In this document: piece after piece, positions 43,757 to 53,581 of the stretch
How the letters are laid out: the number at the start of each line of letters is the position of its first letter
Numbering within the stretch: position 1 is the stretch's first letter
Origin: Caulobacter sp. 73W
Lineage (GTDB): Bacteria; Pseudomonadota; Alphaproteobacteria; Caulobacterales; Caulobacteraceae
Direction: 5' to 3'
Length of the DNA stretch: 64,000 nucleotides
Assembly (NCBI RefSeq): GCF_041021955.1
Contig: NZ_CP158375.1
Location: 3,646,501 to 3,710,500, forward strand
Notes under the pieces: generated by a model
Databases searched by the model: none
The model's input: only the letters and a program-made list of their open reading frames with translations
What the model was told of the DNA's origin: nothing
Made by a program: the position numbers and the translations under genes

Positions 43757-44224
43757 CTAGACCGCCCGCAGCCGCTCCAGCGCCCCTTGCAGGATCCAGA
43801 CGGCCGCCAGCTTGTCGACCACCTCGCCCCGGCGCTTGCGGGTGACGTCATGCTCGTCGATCAGCATGCGGTTGATGGCCATGGTCGACATCCGCTCGTC
43901 CCAGAAGGCGATCGGCAGGTCGCGGAAGCGGAACAGATTGCGGGCGAAAGCGCGGTTGGACTGGCACCGCACGCCCTCGGTCCCGTCCATGTTCACCGGT
44001 AGGCCGATGACGATTCCCGCGGCGTTGCGGCCATCCATGATCTTGAACAGGGCGTTGGCGTCGTCGGTGAACTTGCCCTTGTGGAGCGTCTGAACCGGGC
44101 TGGCGACGGTTCGGGTGGCGTCGCTGACGGCCACGCCGATGGTCTTCTCCCCCAGATCCAGGCCGATGATCGGCGCGTAGGCGGGAAGGGCGGCGGGCAG
44201 GTCGATTAGGTCCAGAACGGGCAT
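43757..44224 (-). CDS. ruvX: Holliday junction resolvase-like RuvX (YqgF)
   Basis: A 155-residue RNase H-fold nuclease needed for pre-16S rRNA 5' processing. IIGLDLGEKTIGVAVSDA carries the first catalytic Asp, VIGLPVNMDG and FWDERMSTMAINRML the Glu, and RRGEVVDKLAAVWIL the last Asp. Divergent from gatC across 83 bases. Confidence 0.94.
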   Translation of the reverse strand: MPVLDLIDLPAALPAYAPIIGLDLGEKTIGVAVSDATRTVASPVQTLHKGKFTDDANALFKIMDGRNAAGIVIGLPVNMDGTEGVRCQSNRAFARNLFRFRDLPIAFWDERMSTMAINRMLIDEHDVTRKRRGEVVDKLAAVWILQGALERLRAV

Positions 44225-44307
44225 GTCTCTGTAATAGCGGCATCCGCACGCTTGAAACCAGCCGTTACCGCGAGTAACCCCTGCCGTTCGAATTCAAGGA
44301 GAGGCCC

Positions 44308-44595
44308 ATGGCCATTGACGCCGCGACTGTCCGCAAGGTCGCCCGGCTCGCCCGCATCGCTGAACCGGAAAACCGGATCGAGCCGCTCGCCCAGGAGCTG
44401 AACGGCATCATGCAGTGGATCGAGCAGCTGGCCGAGGTCGACACCGATGGTGTCGAGCCCATGACCTCGGTGGTGGCCCAGGCCCTGCCGCTGCGCGCCG
44501 ACGCCGTGACCGACGGCGGCGACGCCGCTGTCGTGACCAAGAATGCTCCGAAGTCCGTCGACGGCTTCTTTGTCGTCCCGAAGGTGGTGGAATGA
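44308..44595 (+). CDS. gatC: Asp-tRNA(Asn)/Glu-tRNA(Gln) amidotransferase subunit C
   Basis: A 95-residue GatC, the small subunit that wraps GatA and Gat[37 protein letters not shown] and VEPMTSV are typical. Its stop overlaps the gatA ATG (ATGA). AAGGAGAGG upstream is a strong ribosome-binding site. Confidence 0.96.
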   Translation: MAIDAATVRKVARLARIAEPENRIEPLAQELNGIMQWIEQLAEVDTDGVEPMTSVVAQALPLRADAVTDGGDAAVVTKNAPKSVDGFFVVPKVVE

Positions 44596-46067
44596 CCGCG
44601 CTTACCTCCCTGACCCTGAAGGCCGCGCTCGACGGTCTGAAGGCCAAGCAATTCTCGTCCGTGGAGCTGACCAAGGCGCACATCGCCGCCGTGGAAGCCG
44701 CGCGTCCGCTGAACGCTTTCATCCTGGAGACTCCGGAGGCCGCTCTGGCCTCGGCCGAGGCCTCCGACGCCCGTCTCGCCAAGGGCGAGGGCGGGGCCTT
44801 GGAAGGCGCGCCGCTGGGCATCAAGGACCTGTTCTGCACCAAGGACGTCCGCGCCACGGCCTGCTCGAAGATCCTGGGGAACTTCGTGCCGCCGTACGAG
44901 AGCACGGTGACGTCCAACCTGTGGCGTGACGGCGCGCTCATGCTGGGCAAGCTGAACATGGACGAGTTCGCCATGGGCTCGTCCAACGAGACCAGCGCCT
45001 TTGGTCCGGTGGTGAACCCCTGGCGCCTGTCGGGCTCCAACAAGTCCCTGACCCCCGGCGGCTCGTCGGGCGGTTCGGCCGCGGCCGTGGCCGCCGACCT
45101 GTGCCTGGGCGCGACCGCGACCGACACCGGCGGCTCGATCCGCCAGCCCGCCGCCTTCACCGGCACGGTCGGCATCAAGCCGACCTACGGCCGCTGCTCG
45201 CGCTGGGGCGTGGTCGCCTTCGCCAGCTCGCTGGACCAGGCCGGCCCGATCGCCAAGACGGTCGAGGACGCCGCCATCCTGCTGAAGTCCATGTCGGGCC
45301 ATGACGCCAAGGACTCCACCAGCCTCGACATCGAGGTGCCGGACTTCGCCAGTTTCGTCGGCAAGTCGGTGAAGGGCCTGCGCATCGGCGTGCCCAAGGA
45401 ATACCGCGTCGACGGCATGCCGGCCGAGATCGAGAAGCTTTGGCAGGACGGCATCAACTGGCTGAAGGAAGCCGGCTGCGAGATCGTCGAGGTCTCCCTG
45501 CCGCACACCAAGTACGCCCTGCCGGCCTACTACATCGTGGCTCCGGCCGAGGCGTCCTCGAACCTGGCCCGCTACGACGGCATGCGTTACGGCCTGCGGG
45601 CCGAGGGCGGCAACCTCACCGAAATCTACGAGAACACCCGCGCCGAAGGCTTCGGCGCCGAGGTGAAGCGCCGCATCCTGATCGGCACCTATGTGCTGAG
45701 CGCGGGCTATTACGACGCCTACTACCTGAAGGCGCAGAAGGTCCGCCGGCGCATCGCCGACGACTTTGAGCAGGCCTGGCAAAAGTGCGACGCCCTGCTG
45801 ACCCCGACGGCCCCATCGGCGGCTTTCGGCCTGGGCGAGAACAGCAATGACCCGATCGCCATGTACCTGAACGACGTCTTCACGGTGACGACGAACCTGG
45901 CCGGCCTGCCGTCCATGAGCGTCCCGGCCGGTTTGGACGCCCAGGGCCTGCCGCTTGGCCTGCAGATCATCGGCCGTCCCCTGGACGAAGGCACGGTGTT
46001 CAGCGTCGGCGGCGCGATCGAGAAGGCGGCGGGCTTCGCCGGCAAGAAGGCGGAGCGTTGGTGGTAA
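44592..46067 (+). CDS. gatA: Asp-tRNA(Asn)/Glu-tRNA(Gln) amidotransferase subunit A
   Basis: The amidase subunit (491 aa) releasing ammonia from glutamine. Ser-cisSer-Lys triad: Lys78 in GIKDLF, the [13 protein letters not shown] stretch (157-169) with the cis-Ser, and nucleophile Ser182 in [10 protein letters not shown]. The usual open frame from 44415 includes gatC out of frame; the ATG at 44592 is the real start. Needed because the genome presumably lacks GlnRS or AsnRS. Confidence 0.97.
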   Translation: MTALTSLTLKAALDGLKAKQFSSVELTKAHIAAVEAARPLNAFILETPEAALASAEASDARLAKGEGGALEGAPLGIKDLFCTKDVRATACSKILGNFVPPYESTVTSNLWRDGALMLGKLNMDEFAMGSSNETSAFGPVVNPWRLSGSNKSLTPGGSSGGSAAAVAADLCLGATATDTGGSIRQPAAFTGTVGIKPTYGRCSRWGVVAFASSLDQAGPIAKTVEDAAILLKSMSGHDAKDSTSLDIEVPDFASFVGKSVKGLRIGVPKEYRVDGMPAEIEKLWQDGINWLKEAGCEIVEVSLPHTKYALPAYYIVAPAEASSNLARYDGMRYGLRAEGGNLTEIYENTRAEGFGAEVKRRILIGTYVLSAGYYDAYYLKAQKVRRRIADDFEQAWQKCDALLTPTAPSAAFGLGENSNDPIAMYLNDVFTVTTNLAGLPSMSVPAGLDAQGLPLGLQIIGRPLDEGTVFSVGGAIEKAAGFAGKKAERWW

Positions 46068-46068
46068 G

Positions 46069-47559
46069 ATGACTGAGACCTTCACACTCAAGGGCCGCAC
46101 CGGTGACTGGGAGATCGTTCTCGGTCTCGAGGTCCACGCCCAGGTGGCGTCCAACTCCAAGCTGTTCAGCGGCGCGGCCGTCGGCTTCGGCGCGGGTCCG
46201 AACGAGCAGGTCTCGCTCGTGGACGCGGCCATGCCCGGCATGCTGCCAGTGCTCAACAAGTTCTGCGTCGAGCAGGCGGTCCGCACGGGCCTGGGCCTGA
46301 AGGCGCAGATCAACCTGAAGAGCCGCTTCGACCGGAAGAACTACTTCTATCCGGACCTGCCGCAGGGCTACCAGATCAGCCAGTTCGAGTTCCCGATCGT
46401 GGGCGAGGGCGAAGTGACCGTCGATCGTATCGACGGGTCCAGCTTCACCGTGCGCATCGAGCGCCTGCACCTGGAACAGGACGCCGGCAAGTCGATCCAC
46501 GACCTGGATCCGAAGGCGACCTATGTCGACCTGAACCGCTCGGGCACGGCGCTGATGGAGATCGTCAGCAAGCCGGACATGCGCTCGCCGGAAGACGCCG
46601 CCGCCTATGTGAAGAAGCTGCGCGCCATCCTGGTCACGCTGGGCACCTGCGACGGCGACATGGAGAAGGGCAATCTTCGCGCCGACGTGAACGTCTCGGT
46701 CTGCCGCCCCGGCGACTACGAGAAGTTCCGCGAGACGGGCAGCTTCAAGCATCTCGGCACGCGCTGCGAGATCAAGAACGTCAACAGCTACCGCTTCATC
46801 CAGCAGGCCATCAACTACGAGGCCCGTCGCCAGATCGAAATCCTCGAGGACGGCGGCAAGATCGACCAGGAAACCCGCCTGTTCGATCCGGGCAAGGGCG
46901 AGACGCGGTCGATGCGTTCCAAGGAAGAGGCGCACGACTATCGGTATTTCCCCGATCCGGACCTGCTGCCGCTGGAGATCGATCCGGCGTGGGTGAAGGC
47001 GATCGAGGCCGGCCTGCCGGAACTGCCGGACGCCAAGAAGGCGCGCCTGATGGGCGACTACGGCCTGTCGGCCTATGACGCCTCGGTGCTGACGTCGGAC
47101 GGCGACGTGGCGGCCTTCTTCGAGGAAGCGGCCAAGGGCCGCGACGCCAAGCTGGTGGCCAACTGGACGCTGAACGACCTGATGGGCCGTCTGGGCAAGG
47201 ACGGGCTTGAGATCACCGCTTCGCCGATCAGCGCCGCGGACATCGGCGCCCTGGTCGCCCTGATCGAGGACGGCACCATCTCGGGCAAGATCGCCCGGAC
47301 GGTGTTCGACCACATGTGGGCGGGCGAGGGGGCTCCGGCCGCGATCGTCGAGAAGCACGGCCTGGTCCAGATCACCGACACCGGCGCCATCGAGGCGGCG
47401 GTGGACAAGCTGATCGCGGCCAATCCCGACAAGGCGGAAGCCGTGAAGGAAAAGCCGCAGGCCATCGGCTGGTTCGTCGGCCAGGTCATGAAGGAGACCG
47501 GCGGCAAGGCCAATCCGGCCGCCGTCAACGACATCCTGAAGGCGAAGCTGGGGCTCTGA
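46069..47559 (+). CDS. gatB: Asp-tRNA(Asn)/Glu-tRNA(Gln) amidotransferase subunit B
   Basis: A 496-residue kinase subunit that phosphorylates and transamidates the mischarged t[15 protein letters not shown] at the N-terminus, [45 protein letters not shown] and [14 protein letters not shown] are conserved. The last ~150 residues form the helical YqeY-like tail domain. One base separates it from gatA; a strong terminator follows. Confidence 0.97.
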   Translation: MTETFTLKGRTGDWEIVLGLEVHAQVASNSKLFSGAAVGFGAGPNEQVSLVDAAMPGMLPVLNKFCVEQAVRTGLGLKAQINLKSRFDRKNYFYPDLPQGYQISQFEFPIVGEGEVTVDRIDGSSFTVRIERLHLEQDAGKSIHDLDPKATYVDLNRSGTALMEIVSKPDMRSPEDAAAYVKKLRAILVTLGTCDGDMEKGNLRADVNVSVCRPGDYEKFRETGSFKHLGTRCEIKNVNSYRFIQQAINYEARRQIEILEDGGKIDQETRLFDPGKGETRSMRSKEEAHDYRYFPDPDLLPLEIDPAWVKAIEAGLPELPDAKKARLMGDYGLSAYDASVLTSDGDVAAFFEEAAKGRDAKLVANWTLNDLMGRLGKDGLEITASPISAADIGALVALIEDGTISGKIARTVFDHMWAGEGAPAAIVEKHGLVQITDTGAIEAAVDKLIAANPDKAEAVKEKPQAIGWFVGQVMKETGGKANPAAVNDILKAKLGL

Positions 47560-47585
47560 TCTCCCCGCTTCATCAGGCAAGTAAA

Positions 47586-47621
47586 AACGCCCCGGAGAGC
47601 GATCTCCGGGGCGTTCTTCTT
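47586..47621 (+). terminator. Intrinsic terminator of gatCAB
   Basis: AACGCCCCGGAGA, loop GCGA, TCTCCGGGGCGTT: 13 perfect pairs (47586-47615), then CTTCTT. 26 bases after the gatB stop. Confidence 0.85.
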
Positions 47622-47676
47622 GAGAGAATTCGACGACTGAATCGTAGCGAATTCAGAGACTAAACGGTGACTTCGA

Positions 47677-48162
47677 CTACCTCGTGATGATGTCGAAGAT
47701 CAGGCCCGAAGCGGCGGCCGCCAGCAGGTAGTCGTTGCCGGCCTGATACCAGTAGTAGCCCCGCGGCGGCGCCCGCAGACCGTAGCGGCCGTAGTCGTAG
47801 ATGCGGTGGTCGCGGTAGTACGGCGGCAGGTAGCCGCCCTGACGCCAGGACGAGTAGCCCACGCTGAATCCCGGGCGGCCGTAGTAGGCCGACGGCGGCG
47901 GGCCGTAGAAGAAGCGGTTGTTCCAGTAGTAGCCGTTGTGGCGCCCGCGATCCCAGCGCCCGCTGTCGCGGTAGCCCTGGCGATAGCCGCGGTCGTAGTT
48001 GCGGCGGTCATCGCGGTATTCACGACGCCATTCGCGGCGGTCGCGCCGATCGTCCCAGCGGTCGCGCTCCCAGCGGGGCTGGGCGGCGACCTCGGTCGCC
48101 GTCACGGCGATGGGGCCGGCCACAGCGGCGGCTGCGGCGAGGGTCAGCAGCAGCTTTTTCAT
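47677..48162 (-). CDS. RcnB-family periplasmic protein
   Basis: A 161-residue exported protein with a signal peptide (1-27, TATEVAAQ). The middle is Arg/Asp/Tyr-rich low complexity (about 28-95); the C-terminus GGYLPPYYRDHRIYDY and YGLRAPPRGYYWYQAGNDYLL is the RcnB-type domain. E. coli RcnB takes part in nickel/cobalt homeostasis, but most relatives are uncharacterised and may have other envelope roles. Strong ribosome-binding site (AAGGAGAGG). Confidence 0.85.
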   Translation of the reverse strand: MKKLLLTLAAAAAVAGPIAVTATEVAAQPRWERDRWDDRRDRREWRREYRDDRRNYDRGYRQGYRDSGRWDRGRHNGYYWNNRFFYGPPPSAYYGRPGFSVGYSSWRQGGYLPPYYRDHRIYDYGRYGLRAPPRGYYWYQAGNDYLLAAAASGLIFDIITR

Positions 48163-48325
48163 CGGTGACCTCTCCTTGTGCTAGGCGGCGGGGGCCGCGT
48201 CATTCGATGACGCCAAAATGGCAAGGGCCGCCTGAACCCCACCTGAACACGATCGTCAGCAACCGGACTTGCGGCGAAAGCCGCCATCGCCATGTTGAAG
48301 CGGCATGACAATCAGGAGCGCGCGC

Positions 48326-49051
48326 ATGGCTGGCGAGATCGAGCTGCACTACTGGCCCACGCCGAACGGCTGGAAGATCTCCATCGCCCTGGAGGAGATG
48401 GGCCTGCCTTACCGGATGATCCCGGTGAACATCGGCAAGGGCGACCAGTTCGAACCCGGCTTCCAGGCCATCAGCCCCAACGGCCGCATGCCCGCCATCG
48501 TCGATCCCGACGGCCCGGACGGAAAGCCGGTCTCGATCTTCGAGTCCGGCGCGATCCTGCAGTACCTCGCCCGCAAGAGCGGCCAGTTCTACGGCGCGAA
48601 CGCCCGCGACCAGATCGAGATCGACCAGTGGCTGTTCTGGCAGGTCGGCGGCCTGGGCCCCATGGCCGGCCAGACCCACCATTTCCGCCAGTACGCCCCG
48701 GCCATGATCCGAGACCAGCGGCAGGTCGCCTATGGCGCCATCCGCTACACCAACGAGACGCACCGCCTGTACGGCGTGCTGAACAAGCGCCTGGCGGATC
48801 GGGACTTCATCGCCGGCGACTATTCCATCGCCGACATGGCGTCCTGGCCCTGGGTCGTGCCCTGGAAGAACCAGGGAATCCAGATCGACGAGTTCTCGCA
48901 TCTGAAGGCCTGGTTCGAGCGGGTGGGCGAACGCGCCGCCGTACAGACCGGCTACAAGCTGGGCGCGGAACTGCGCAATGCGGCCCTGGCGAACGCCGGC
49001 AAGGCCGGCGATCAGGCCCGCAGCGTCCTGTTCGGCCAGCGAGCGCGCTAG
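48326..49051 (+). CDS. Glutathione S-transferase (YfcG/YghU-like)
   Basis: A 241-residue Nu-class-like GST. The N-terminal thioredoxin fold begins LHYWPTPNGWKISIALEEMG, whose Thr/Asn replace the usual Tyr/Ser, as in disulfide-bond reductases YfcG and YghU; NGRMPAI and FESGAILQYLA form the glutathione site. The C-terminal domain has IAGDYSIADMASWPW. The ATG at 48326 has AGGAG 5 bases upstream; one at 48305 is in frame but weaker. Confidence 0.9.
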   Translation: MAGEIELHYWPTPNGWKISIALEEMGLPYRMIPVNIGKGDQFEPGFQAISPNGRMPAIVDPDGPDGKPVSIFESGAILQYLARKSGQFYGANARDQIEIDQWLFWQVGGLGPMAGQTHHFRQYAPAMIRDQRQVAYGAIRYTNETHRLYGVLNKRLADRDFIAGDYSIADMASWPWVVPWKNQGIQIDEFSHLKAWFERVGERAAVQTGYKLGAELRNAALANAGKAGDQARSVLFGQRAR

Positions 49052-49159
49052 AATCGTGACGGATTAAGGTGTTCCGCGGTTAACCCTATGTTCAGCGACC
49101 CACGTCTTTGCTGAGCCTGACGGATGCCAGAAGGGCGTCCTGAACAAGGGACTGGGATC

Positions 49160-49435
49160 ATGCTGGCGAGCATGGACATGGAAATGGTCGGGGAAATTCC
49201 TCTGCCGACCGCGGAATCCACCGGCGATGAGCTGTTCCGGATGGGGCTGCTCTATTCGACGGGGCAGGGCGGCGCGCCGCTCGACTACGTTTCGGCGCAC
49301 ATGCTGTTCAATCTGGCCGCCATGCGCGGTTCAATGGAAGCCAAGGTGTACCGCAAGGAGCTGAGCGCCGAGATGGACACCGACGAGGTGGCCGAGGCCC
49401 AGCGCGCCGCGCGCGAGTGGCTGCAGCAGGCCTGA
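49160..49435 (+). CDS. Sel1-like small protein
   Basis: A 91-residue soluble protein. GDELFRMGLLYSTGQGGAPL, DYVSAHMLFNLAAMRGS and EAKVYRKELSAEM resemble two Sel1/TPR-like helical repeats, too short for a full solenoid. Function unknown; likely protein binding. ATG at 49160 has AAGGGA 8 bases upstream. A CtrA-like half-matched site TTAA-N7-TTCA sits at 49080-49094. Confidence 0.75.
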   Translation: MLASMDMEMVGEIPLPTAESTGDELFRMGLLYSTGQGGAPLDYVSAHMLFNLAAMRGSMEAKVYRKELSAEMDTDEVAEAQRAAREWLQQA

Positions 49436-49512
49436 TCGGGCCGCTGACCTGACCGCCGATGGCCGCCGCGGCATCTGTCGCGGTGAACGAGACGATTTTC
49501 GCCTCGCGCGCG

Positions 49513-49539
49513 TTGCAACACCGTCGCGAACACGCTATC
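49513..49539 (+). promoter_or_regulatory. Probable promoter of tRNA-Ser
   Basis: TTGCAA (49513-49518), 15 bases, GCTATC (49534-49539), close to the alphaproteobacterial housekeeping pattern TTGAC / GCTANA; it ends 18 bases before the tRNA. Confidence 0.4.
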
Positions 49540-49557
49540 GGGACCAACCCCAAGCGG

Positions 49558-49648
49558 GGAGACGTGGCCGAGTGGCTGAAGGCACCGCTTTGCTAAAGCG
49601 ACATACCTCTAAAGGGTATCGAGGGTTCGAATCCCTCCGTCTCCGCCA
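49558..49648 (+). tRNA. tRNA-Ser (anticodon GCU)
   Basis: A 91-base class II tRNA with acceptor stem GGAGACG / CGTCTCC, D-arm TGGCCGAGTGGCTGAAGGC, anticodon loop TTGCTAA (anticodon GCT), a long variable arm ACATACCTCTAAAGGGTAT and T-arm GAGGGTTCGAATCCCTC. CCA is encoded. It reads AGC and AGU. Confidence 0.97.
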
Positions 49649-49698
49649 GCTTGGGGAAATCTCCATCCAGAAGCTTTTCGACCGGCGCTAGTCGCCGT

Positions 49699-50835
49699 CT
49701 ACGCGCCTCGCGATGAGGCGCGGTCGCCGCGGCGTCGCCAGCGCAGGATCCCGGTGGTGAACAGCGCCAGCGGCGCGAACCCCACGATCACTCCCAGAAT
49801 CCGCGTGGCCAGGCCGCCGACCGATGCGTCGTGCAAGGGGCGTAGCCAGTTGCTGACCGTGGTCGAGGCCGTGCCGTTGCGGGCGTCGTGCACCGCCAGG
49901 ACCGTGCCGGAATACTGGTCCACGAAGACGAAGCTGTAGGGGAAGCGGTGGGTCGGATCGCCGGGGACCTGGGCCCGCACCCGGAACACGCCGTCGCCTG
50001 GGCCGGGGACATCGACCCAGGCTAACCGAGCGTCGGGCAGGGCGGCGTGGGCGGCGGCGAGCGCACGGCTGACGGGGACCTGTGTCCCGCTGGCCGTGGT
50101 CGAGGCGGGGGAGGGCACGGGAACCACCGGCGCGATGATCCTGTCGAGCAGCCAGTTCTTTTCCGCCGGCAGGCCGAGCAGCGCGCCGGTGCCGGACAGG
50201 ATCAGCAGCAGGAAAAGGCTGCCCAGGCCGATCAGCTTGTGCAGGTCGTAAAGCCGCCGGATCGGCGAGGCGCGGGGCTTGTAGGCGATAGCCTTGCGCC
50301 AGCTGCCCCGCGGCCACCAGACCACCAGCCCGGTCAGCAGCAGGAACAGGGTGGCGACGCCCAGCCAGCCGACCACGATGTTGCCGACCGCTCCCGCCAG
50401 CAGGTTTCGGTGAACGTCGTAGAAGAAGGTCATGAGGTAGTCGCCCCACACGGCCTCGCGCAGCACCTGGCGGCCGTCAGGGCTGATCCAGACCATCAGC
50501 GGATCGGGGCCGGTATGGTGGTCGTGTCCTTCGCTCGGCGGATAGTAGCGGGCGGGGATGGCGCCCGGCTTTCCGGTGACCTCGAACGACCACTTGCCGG
50601 TCTCGCCCGGCCATTTGGCCTGGACCGTCCTGAGCGCCTCATCCCAGACGGGGGAGGACCAGCCGGGGGCCGACTGGTCCGTCTGGCCGCGAATGCCCGG
50701 GTGAAGCAGGCTGTCGATCTCGATGTAGAAGACCAGCAGCGAGCCCGTGAAGGCGATCACCACGAACGGCAGGCCGAGGATGAGCCCCAGCCACAGGTGA
50801 ACCTGTCGAAGGATCGATCGAACTTTCTGGTTCAT
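49699..50835 (-). CDS. PepSY-associated membrane protein (PiuB-like)
   Basis: A 378-residue inner-membrane protein with about four helices: 13-35 (LWLGLILGLPFVVIAFTGSL), ~145-165, ~195-217 and ~335-358, and two PepSY-like periplasmic regions. Histidines in VHLWLGL and DLHKLIGLGS may bind heme, and this family is proposed to reduce ferric siderophores in the periplasm. It lies 23 bases after a siderophore-type TonB receptor, a standard pairing. Confidence 0.9.
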   Translation of the reverse strand: MNQKVRSILRQVHLWLGLILGLPFVVIAFTGSLLVFYIEIDSLLHPGIRGQTDQSAPGWSSPVWDEALRTVQAKWPGETGKWSFEVTGKPGAIPARYYPPSEGHDHHTGPDPLMVWISPDGRQVLREAVWGDYLMTFFYDVHRNLLAGAVGNIVVGWLGVATLFLLLTGLVVWWPRGSWRKAIAYKPRASPIRRLYDLHKLIGLGSLFLLLILSGTGALLGLPAEKNWLLDRIIAPVVPVPSPASTTASGTQVPVSRALAAAHAALPDARLAWVDVPGPGDGVFRVRAQVPGDPTHRFPYSFVFVDQYSGTVLAVHDARNGTASTTVSNWLRPLHDASVGGLATRILGVIVGFAPLALFTTGILRWRRRGDRASSRGA

Positions 50836-50858
50836 GCCCCGGCCCCCTCGTCTGATCG

Positions 50859-53012
50859 TCAGAACTTGCGCGACAGCGACAGTTCGACGGTGCGCGGCGC
50901 GCCGACGAAGACGAGATAGGACGAATAGCCCGACCAGTCGGCGTAGAGCGTGTCGGCCAGATTGCGGCCGCGCAGGGTGAGCGTTCCGAAGGCCGCGTCC
51001 CAGCTGACAGAGGCGTCGAGCACGGTGAAGGCGTCCACCTTCACCGTGTTGGCGTTCGACGTGTAGAAGGCGCCGTTGTGGCGAAGCGCTCCGGTGAACG
51101 TCAGGGGAAGCGAGTTGGGCGCATAGGTGACCACTAGGTCGGCCAGGCGTTCTGGCACGTTGGGCGGCCGATTGCCGGATCGGTCGGCGCCGCCGGCCTC
51201 GATCAGTTCATCGAACTCGGCCTCCATCGCGGTGGCGCCGAGCTCGACCCGCCATTCGTCGGTGACCGCCCAGTCCAGCGACAGTTCGACCCCGCGCGAG
51301 GTCTGGCTGCCGCCCTGGATGGTGATCGCCGGGTTGGAGGGATCGCGGGTCAGGATGTCGTCCTGGCGGATGTCGAACACCGAGGCGGTGATCTGCAGCC
51401 GGTCGTCCAGGGCCAGGGTCTTGAAGCCGATCTCGTAGGACTTGCCCATGCTGACGTCGAAGGCGGCGTTGGCCGCGCTCATGAACAGCAGGCCGCTGAT
51501 CGGGGTCGCGGCGCGGGTGAACTGGCCATAGACCTGGGTCTTGGGGCGCAGGCTGTAGACCGCCCCGACGCGCCAGGAGACAGGGTCATAGTCCTGGGCG
51601 TAGGTGGAGGCGGCGCCGCTGATGACGCTGAGCACGCGGCGGTCCAGGCTGAAGTCGTCCACGCGGGCGCCGGCGACCAGCAGCAGCTTCGGCGTCAGGT
51701 TGAAAGCGTCCTCGACGAACACCGCGCGCGACTTCACATCGGCCCACACATCCTGGCGGGTGGCGAAGTTGGCCGGGGTGTCGGCTGGGAACGGGCCGCG
51801 CGCCGGGGCGTAGGGGTCGACTGACGTCGTGGTCCCGAAGCGCCGGACGGTGAAGAAGTCCGTTCCGCTGAACTCGACGCCCAGGGTGAACCGGTTGCGG
51901 CGTCCCGCCAGCGTCCCGTCATAGGCGGCGTGAAGGCGCTGGTTCCAGACCTGATGGTCGTGGTCGATCAGCGAGGTGAGGCGGTCGATACGGCCCGTGG
52001 CGGCGTTGAAGCTGTAGTCGTCGGAGTCGCGCCACTGCCGGTCGGAATCGTACCAGCTGGTGTCGCTGACGATCCGCCAGGCGTCGTTGAGCTGATGCTC
52101 CGCCCGGGCCCGCAGCCAGACCGACCGCGAATCCATGAGGCCGTCCTCGACGTCGTAGTTGCGGTCGCGAAGGGCCTTATCGAACACCAGGCCGGCGGAG
52201 CCCGAGACCAGGTCGGTCGGGCGCTGGTCCCTGGCGGCGGGCACCAGCGGCGTGCCGTAATAGGCGCTGGAGAACTCGTCCTCGAAATAGTCCGCCGACA
52301 GCGTCACCGACAGGCGGTCGGAAGGCTTCAGAAGCACCGCGACATTGGCGCCGAAGCTGTTTGACGCCGTGTCGTCGACCCAGCCGTCCGATCGGGAATA
52401 GACGAGGTCGGCGCGGACGGCGGCGCGGTCGCCGATCGGGGCGTTGAGGTCCCCGGCGATGCGATAGGTATCGAGGCTGCCGACGCTGCCGAAGACCTCG
52501 CCGAACATCTTGCCCAGCACGGGGCGACGCGGGACGAAGTTGATGGCGCCGGCTAGGGCGCCTTCGCCCGACGTCACCGAGGCCGGGCCCTTGATCACCT
52601 CGACCCGCTCGAACGACCAGGCGTCCCAGTTGCGCACCCCGACGTCGGAGTTGGGCATGCGAACGCCGTCATAGAGGTAGTTCACCGCGCGGTGGAAACC
52701 GCGCATGGACACCGAGCCGACCGAGCCGGGCAGGTTGCCCGAGGCGACGCCGGGGGCGGCGTTCATCGCCTCGATGGCGCTGCGCAGGCCCTGGATCTGG
52801 AAGTCCTCTTGGGTGAGGACGTCGATGGCAGCGGGGGTCTCGCGTTCGGTGAGGCCCAGGCGGCCGGTGACCTCGGCCTTGGTCTGCATCTGGCGGCCGG
52901 TGACGATGACGCCCTCGACCGAGGTGGGCGCGTCGCCGAGCGCATCAGCGTGGCAGACGGCGGGGAGAGCAGCGCCGATCAGGGCGCTGGAAGCAAGCAG
53001 AAGGGATTTCAT
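50859..53012 (-). CDS. TonB-dependent siderophore receptor
   Basis: A 717-residue outer-membrane receptor. Signal peptide 1-22 (LIGAALPAVCHA), TonB-box-like EGVIVTGRQ, plug with ETPAAIDVLTQEDF, SMRGFHRAVNYLYDGVR and RVEVIKGPASVTSGEGALAG, as in FhuE/FpvA-type siderophore receptors, then a barrel ending ELSLSRKF. The PepSY gene after it supports ferric-siderophore uptake. The frame is open to 53375 but lacks a signal peptide there. Iron control is expected; no clear Fur box found. Confidence 0.92.
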   Translation of the reverse strand: MKSLLLASSALIGAALPAVCHADALGDAPTSVEGVIVTGRQMQTKAEVTGRLGLTERETPAAIDVLTQEDFQIQGLRSAIEAMNAAPGVASGNLPGSVGSVSMRGFHRAVNYLYDGVRMPNSDVGVRNWDAWSFERVEVIKGPASVTSGEGALAGAINFVPRRPVLGKMFGEVFGSVGSLDTYRIAGDLNAPIGDRAAVRADLVYSRSDGWVDDTASNSFGANVAVLLKPSDRLSVTLSADYFEDEFSSAYYGTPLVPAARDQRPTDLVSGSAGLVFDKALRDRNYDVEDGLMDSRSVWLRARAEHQLNDAWRIVSDTSWYDSDRQWRDSDDYSFNAATGRIDRLTSLIDHDHQVWNQRLHAAYDGTLAGRRNRFTLGVEFSGTDFFTVRRFGTTTSVDPYAPARGPFPADTPANFATRQDVWADVKSRAVFVEDAFNLTPKLLLVAGARVDDFSLDRRVLSVISGAASTYAQDYDPVSWRVGAVYSLRPKTQVYGQFTRAATPISGLLFMSAANAAFDVSMGKSYEIGFKTLALDDRLQITASVFDIRQDDILTRDPSNPAITIQGGSQTSRGVELSLDWAVTDEWRVELGATAMEAEFDELIEAGGADRSGNRPPNVPERLADLVVTYAPNSLPLTFTGALRHNGAFYTSNANTVKVDAFTVLDASVSWDAAFGTLTLRGRNLADTLYADWSGYSSYLVFVGAPRTVELSLSRKF

Positions 53013-53118
53013 AGCGGATCCTTCGGCGCACGCGGCGCCGTGACTGAACAGGCAACGACCCCAGCAAGCCGTGGTTCGGCTTGCGGGTTCAGACGCGGCT
53101 CGCGCGCCTGGGCTCAGA

Positions 53119-53535
53119 TCAGTCGGGAAGGAGGCCCGCGGGCGGGCAGGGGCGGGCCGGAAAGGCCGCGTCCGGGAGAGACGGCGGGCTCCGCGGCCGG
53201 GGGGCGCTGGCGAAGGCCAGGCGTTCGACGGGCGCGACGCCGACGAGGGCTGGGGCTTCAGCGGCCGCGCCCTGGCCCGCGAACAAGCAGGGCGGCTGGT
53301 GCTTGAGCTTGGCGTCGTCGCCCTGGTCGTCGCCCAGATCGACGACCGCGCCCGGATCAATGGTAAGGGCCCCATGGCCGGTACAGATCACCAGCGGGAA
53401 GGGCAGCTCGTTCCGAGGCTCGGTCGAGATCATCATCCCGGCCGGGATGGTGATCTTCAGCGCAACCGCGATCATCGCCAGCGTCAGGCAGACGTGGCGC
53501 CAGAGGAGTCCGGCAGGGATTCCGCGATTGGTCAC
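53119..53535 (-). CDS. DUF2946-like small protein
   Basis: A 138-residue protein: one N-terminal hydrophobic segment (about 10-32, VCLTLAMIAVALKITIPAG), then PFPLVICTGHGALTI, HQPPCLFAGQGAA and a Pro/Arg-rich tail. The spaced Cys/His pattern is typical of DUF2946-type proteins often near TonB receptor and metal genes. Probably exported or membrane-anchored. It lies between the regulator (46 bases) and the TonB gene (106 bases) on the same strand. Function unknown. Confidence 0.75.
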   Translation of the reverse strand: MTNRGIPAGLLWRHVCLTLAMIAVALKITIPAGMMISTEPRNELPFPLVICTGHGALTIDPGAVVDLGDDQGDDAKLKHQPPCLFAGQGAAAEAPALVGVAPVERLAFASAPRPRSPPSLPDAAFPARPCPPAGLLPD

Positions 53536-53581
53536 GCGGCGCTGCTAACGCAAGCCGAGCCGCAAGTCACGTCCCGTGCGC

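Noticed and set aside
43630-43845. 71-aa open frame on + in the ruvX-pyrB gap
   Set aside because: Lies over the inverted-repeat element and the antisense of ruvX.
44265-46313. 682-aa open frame on - across gatC-gatA
   Set aside because: Antisense to two essential conserved genes; no recognisable domain.
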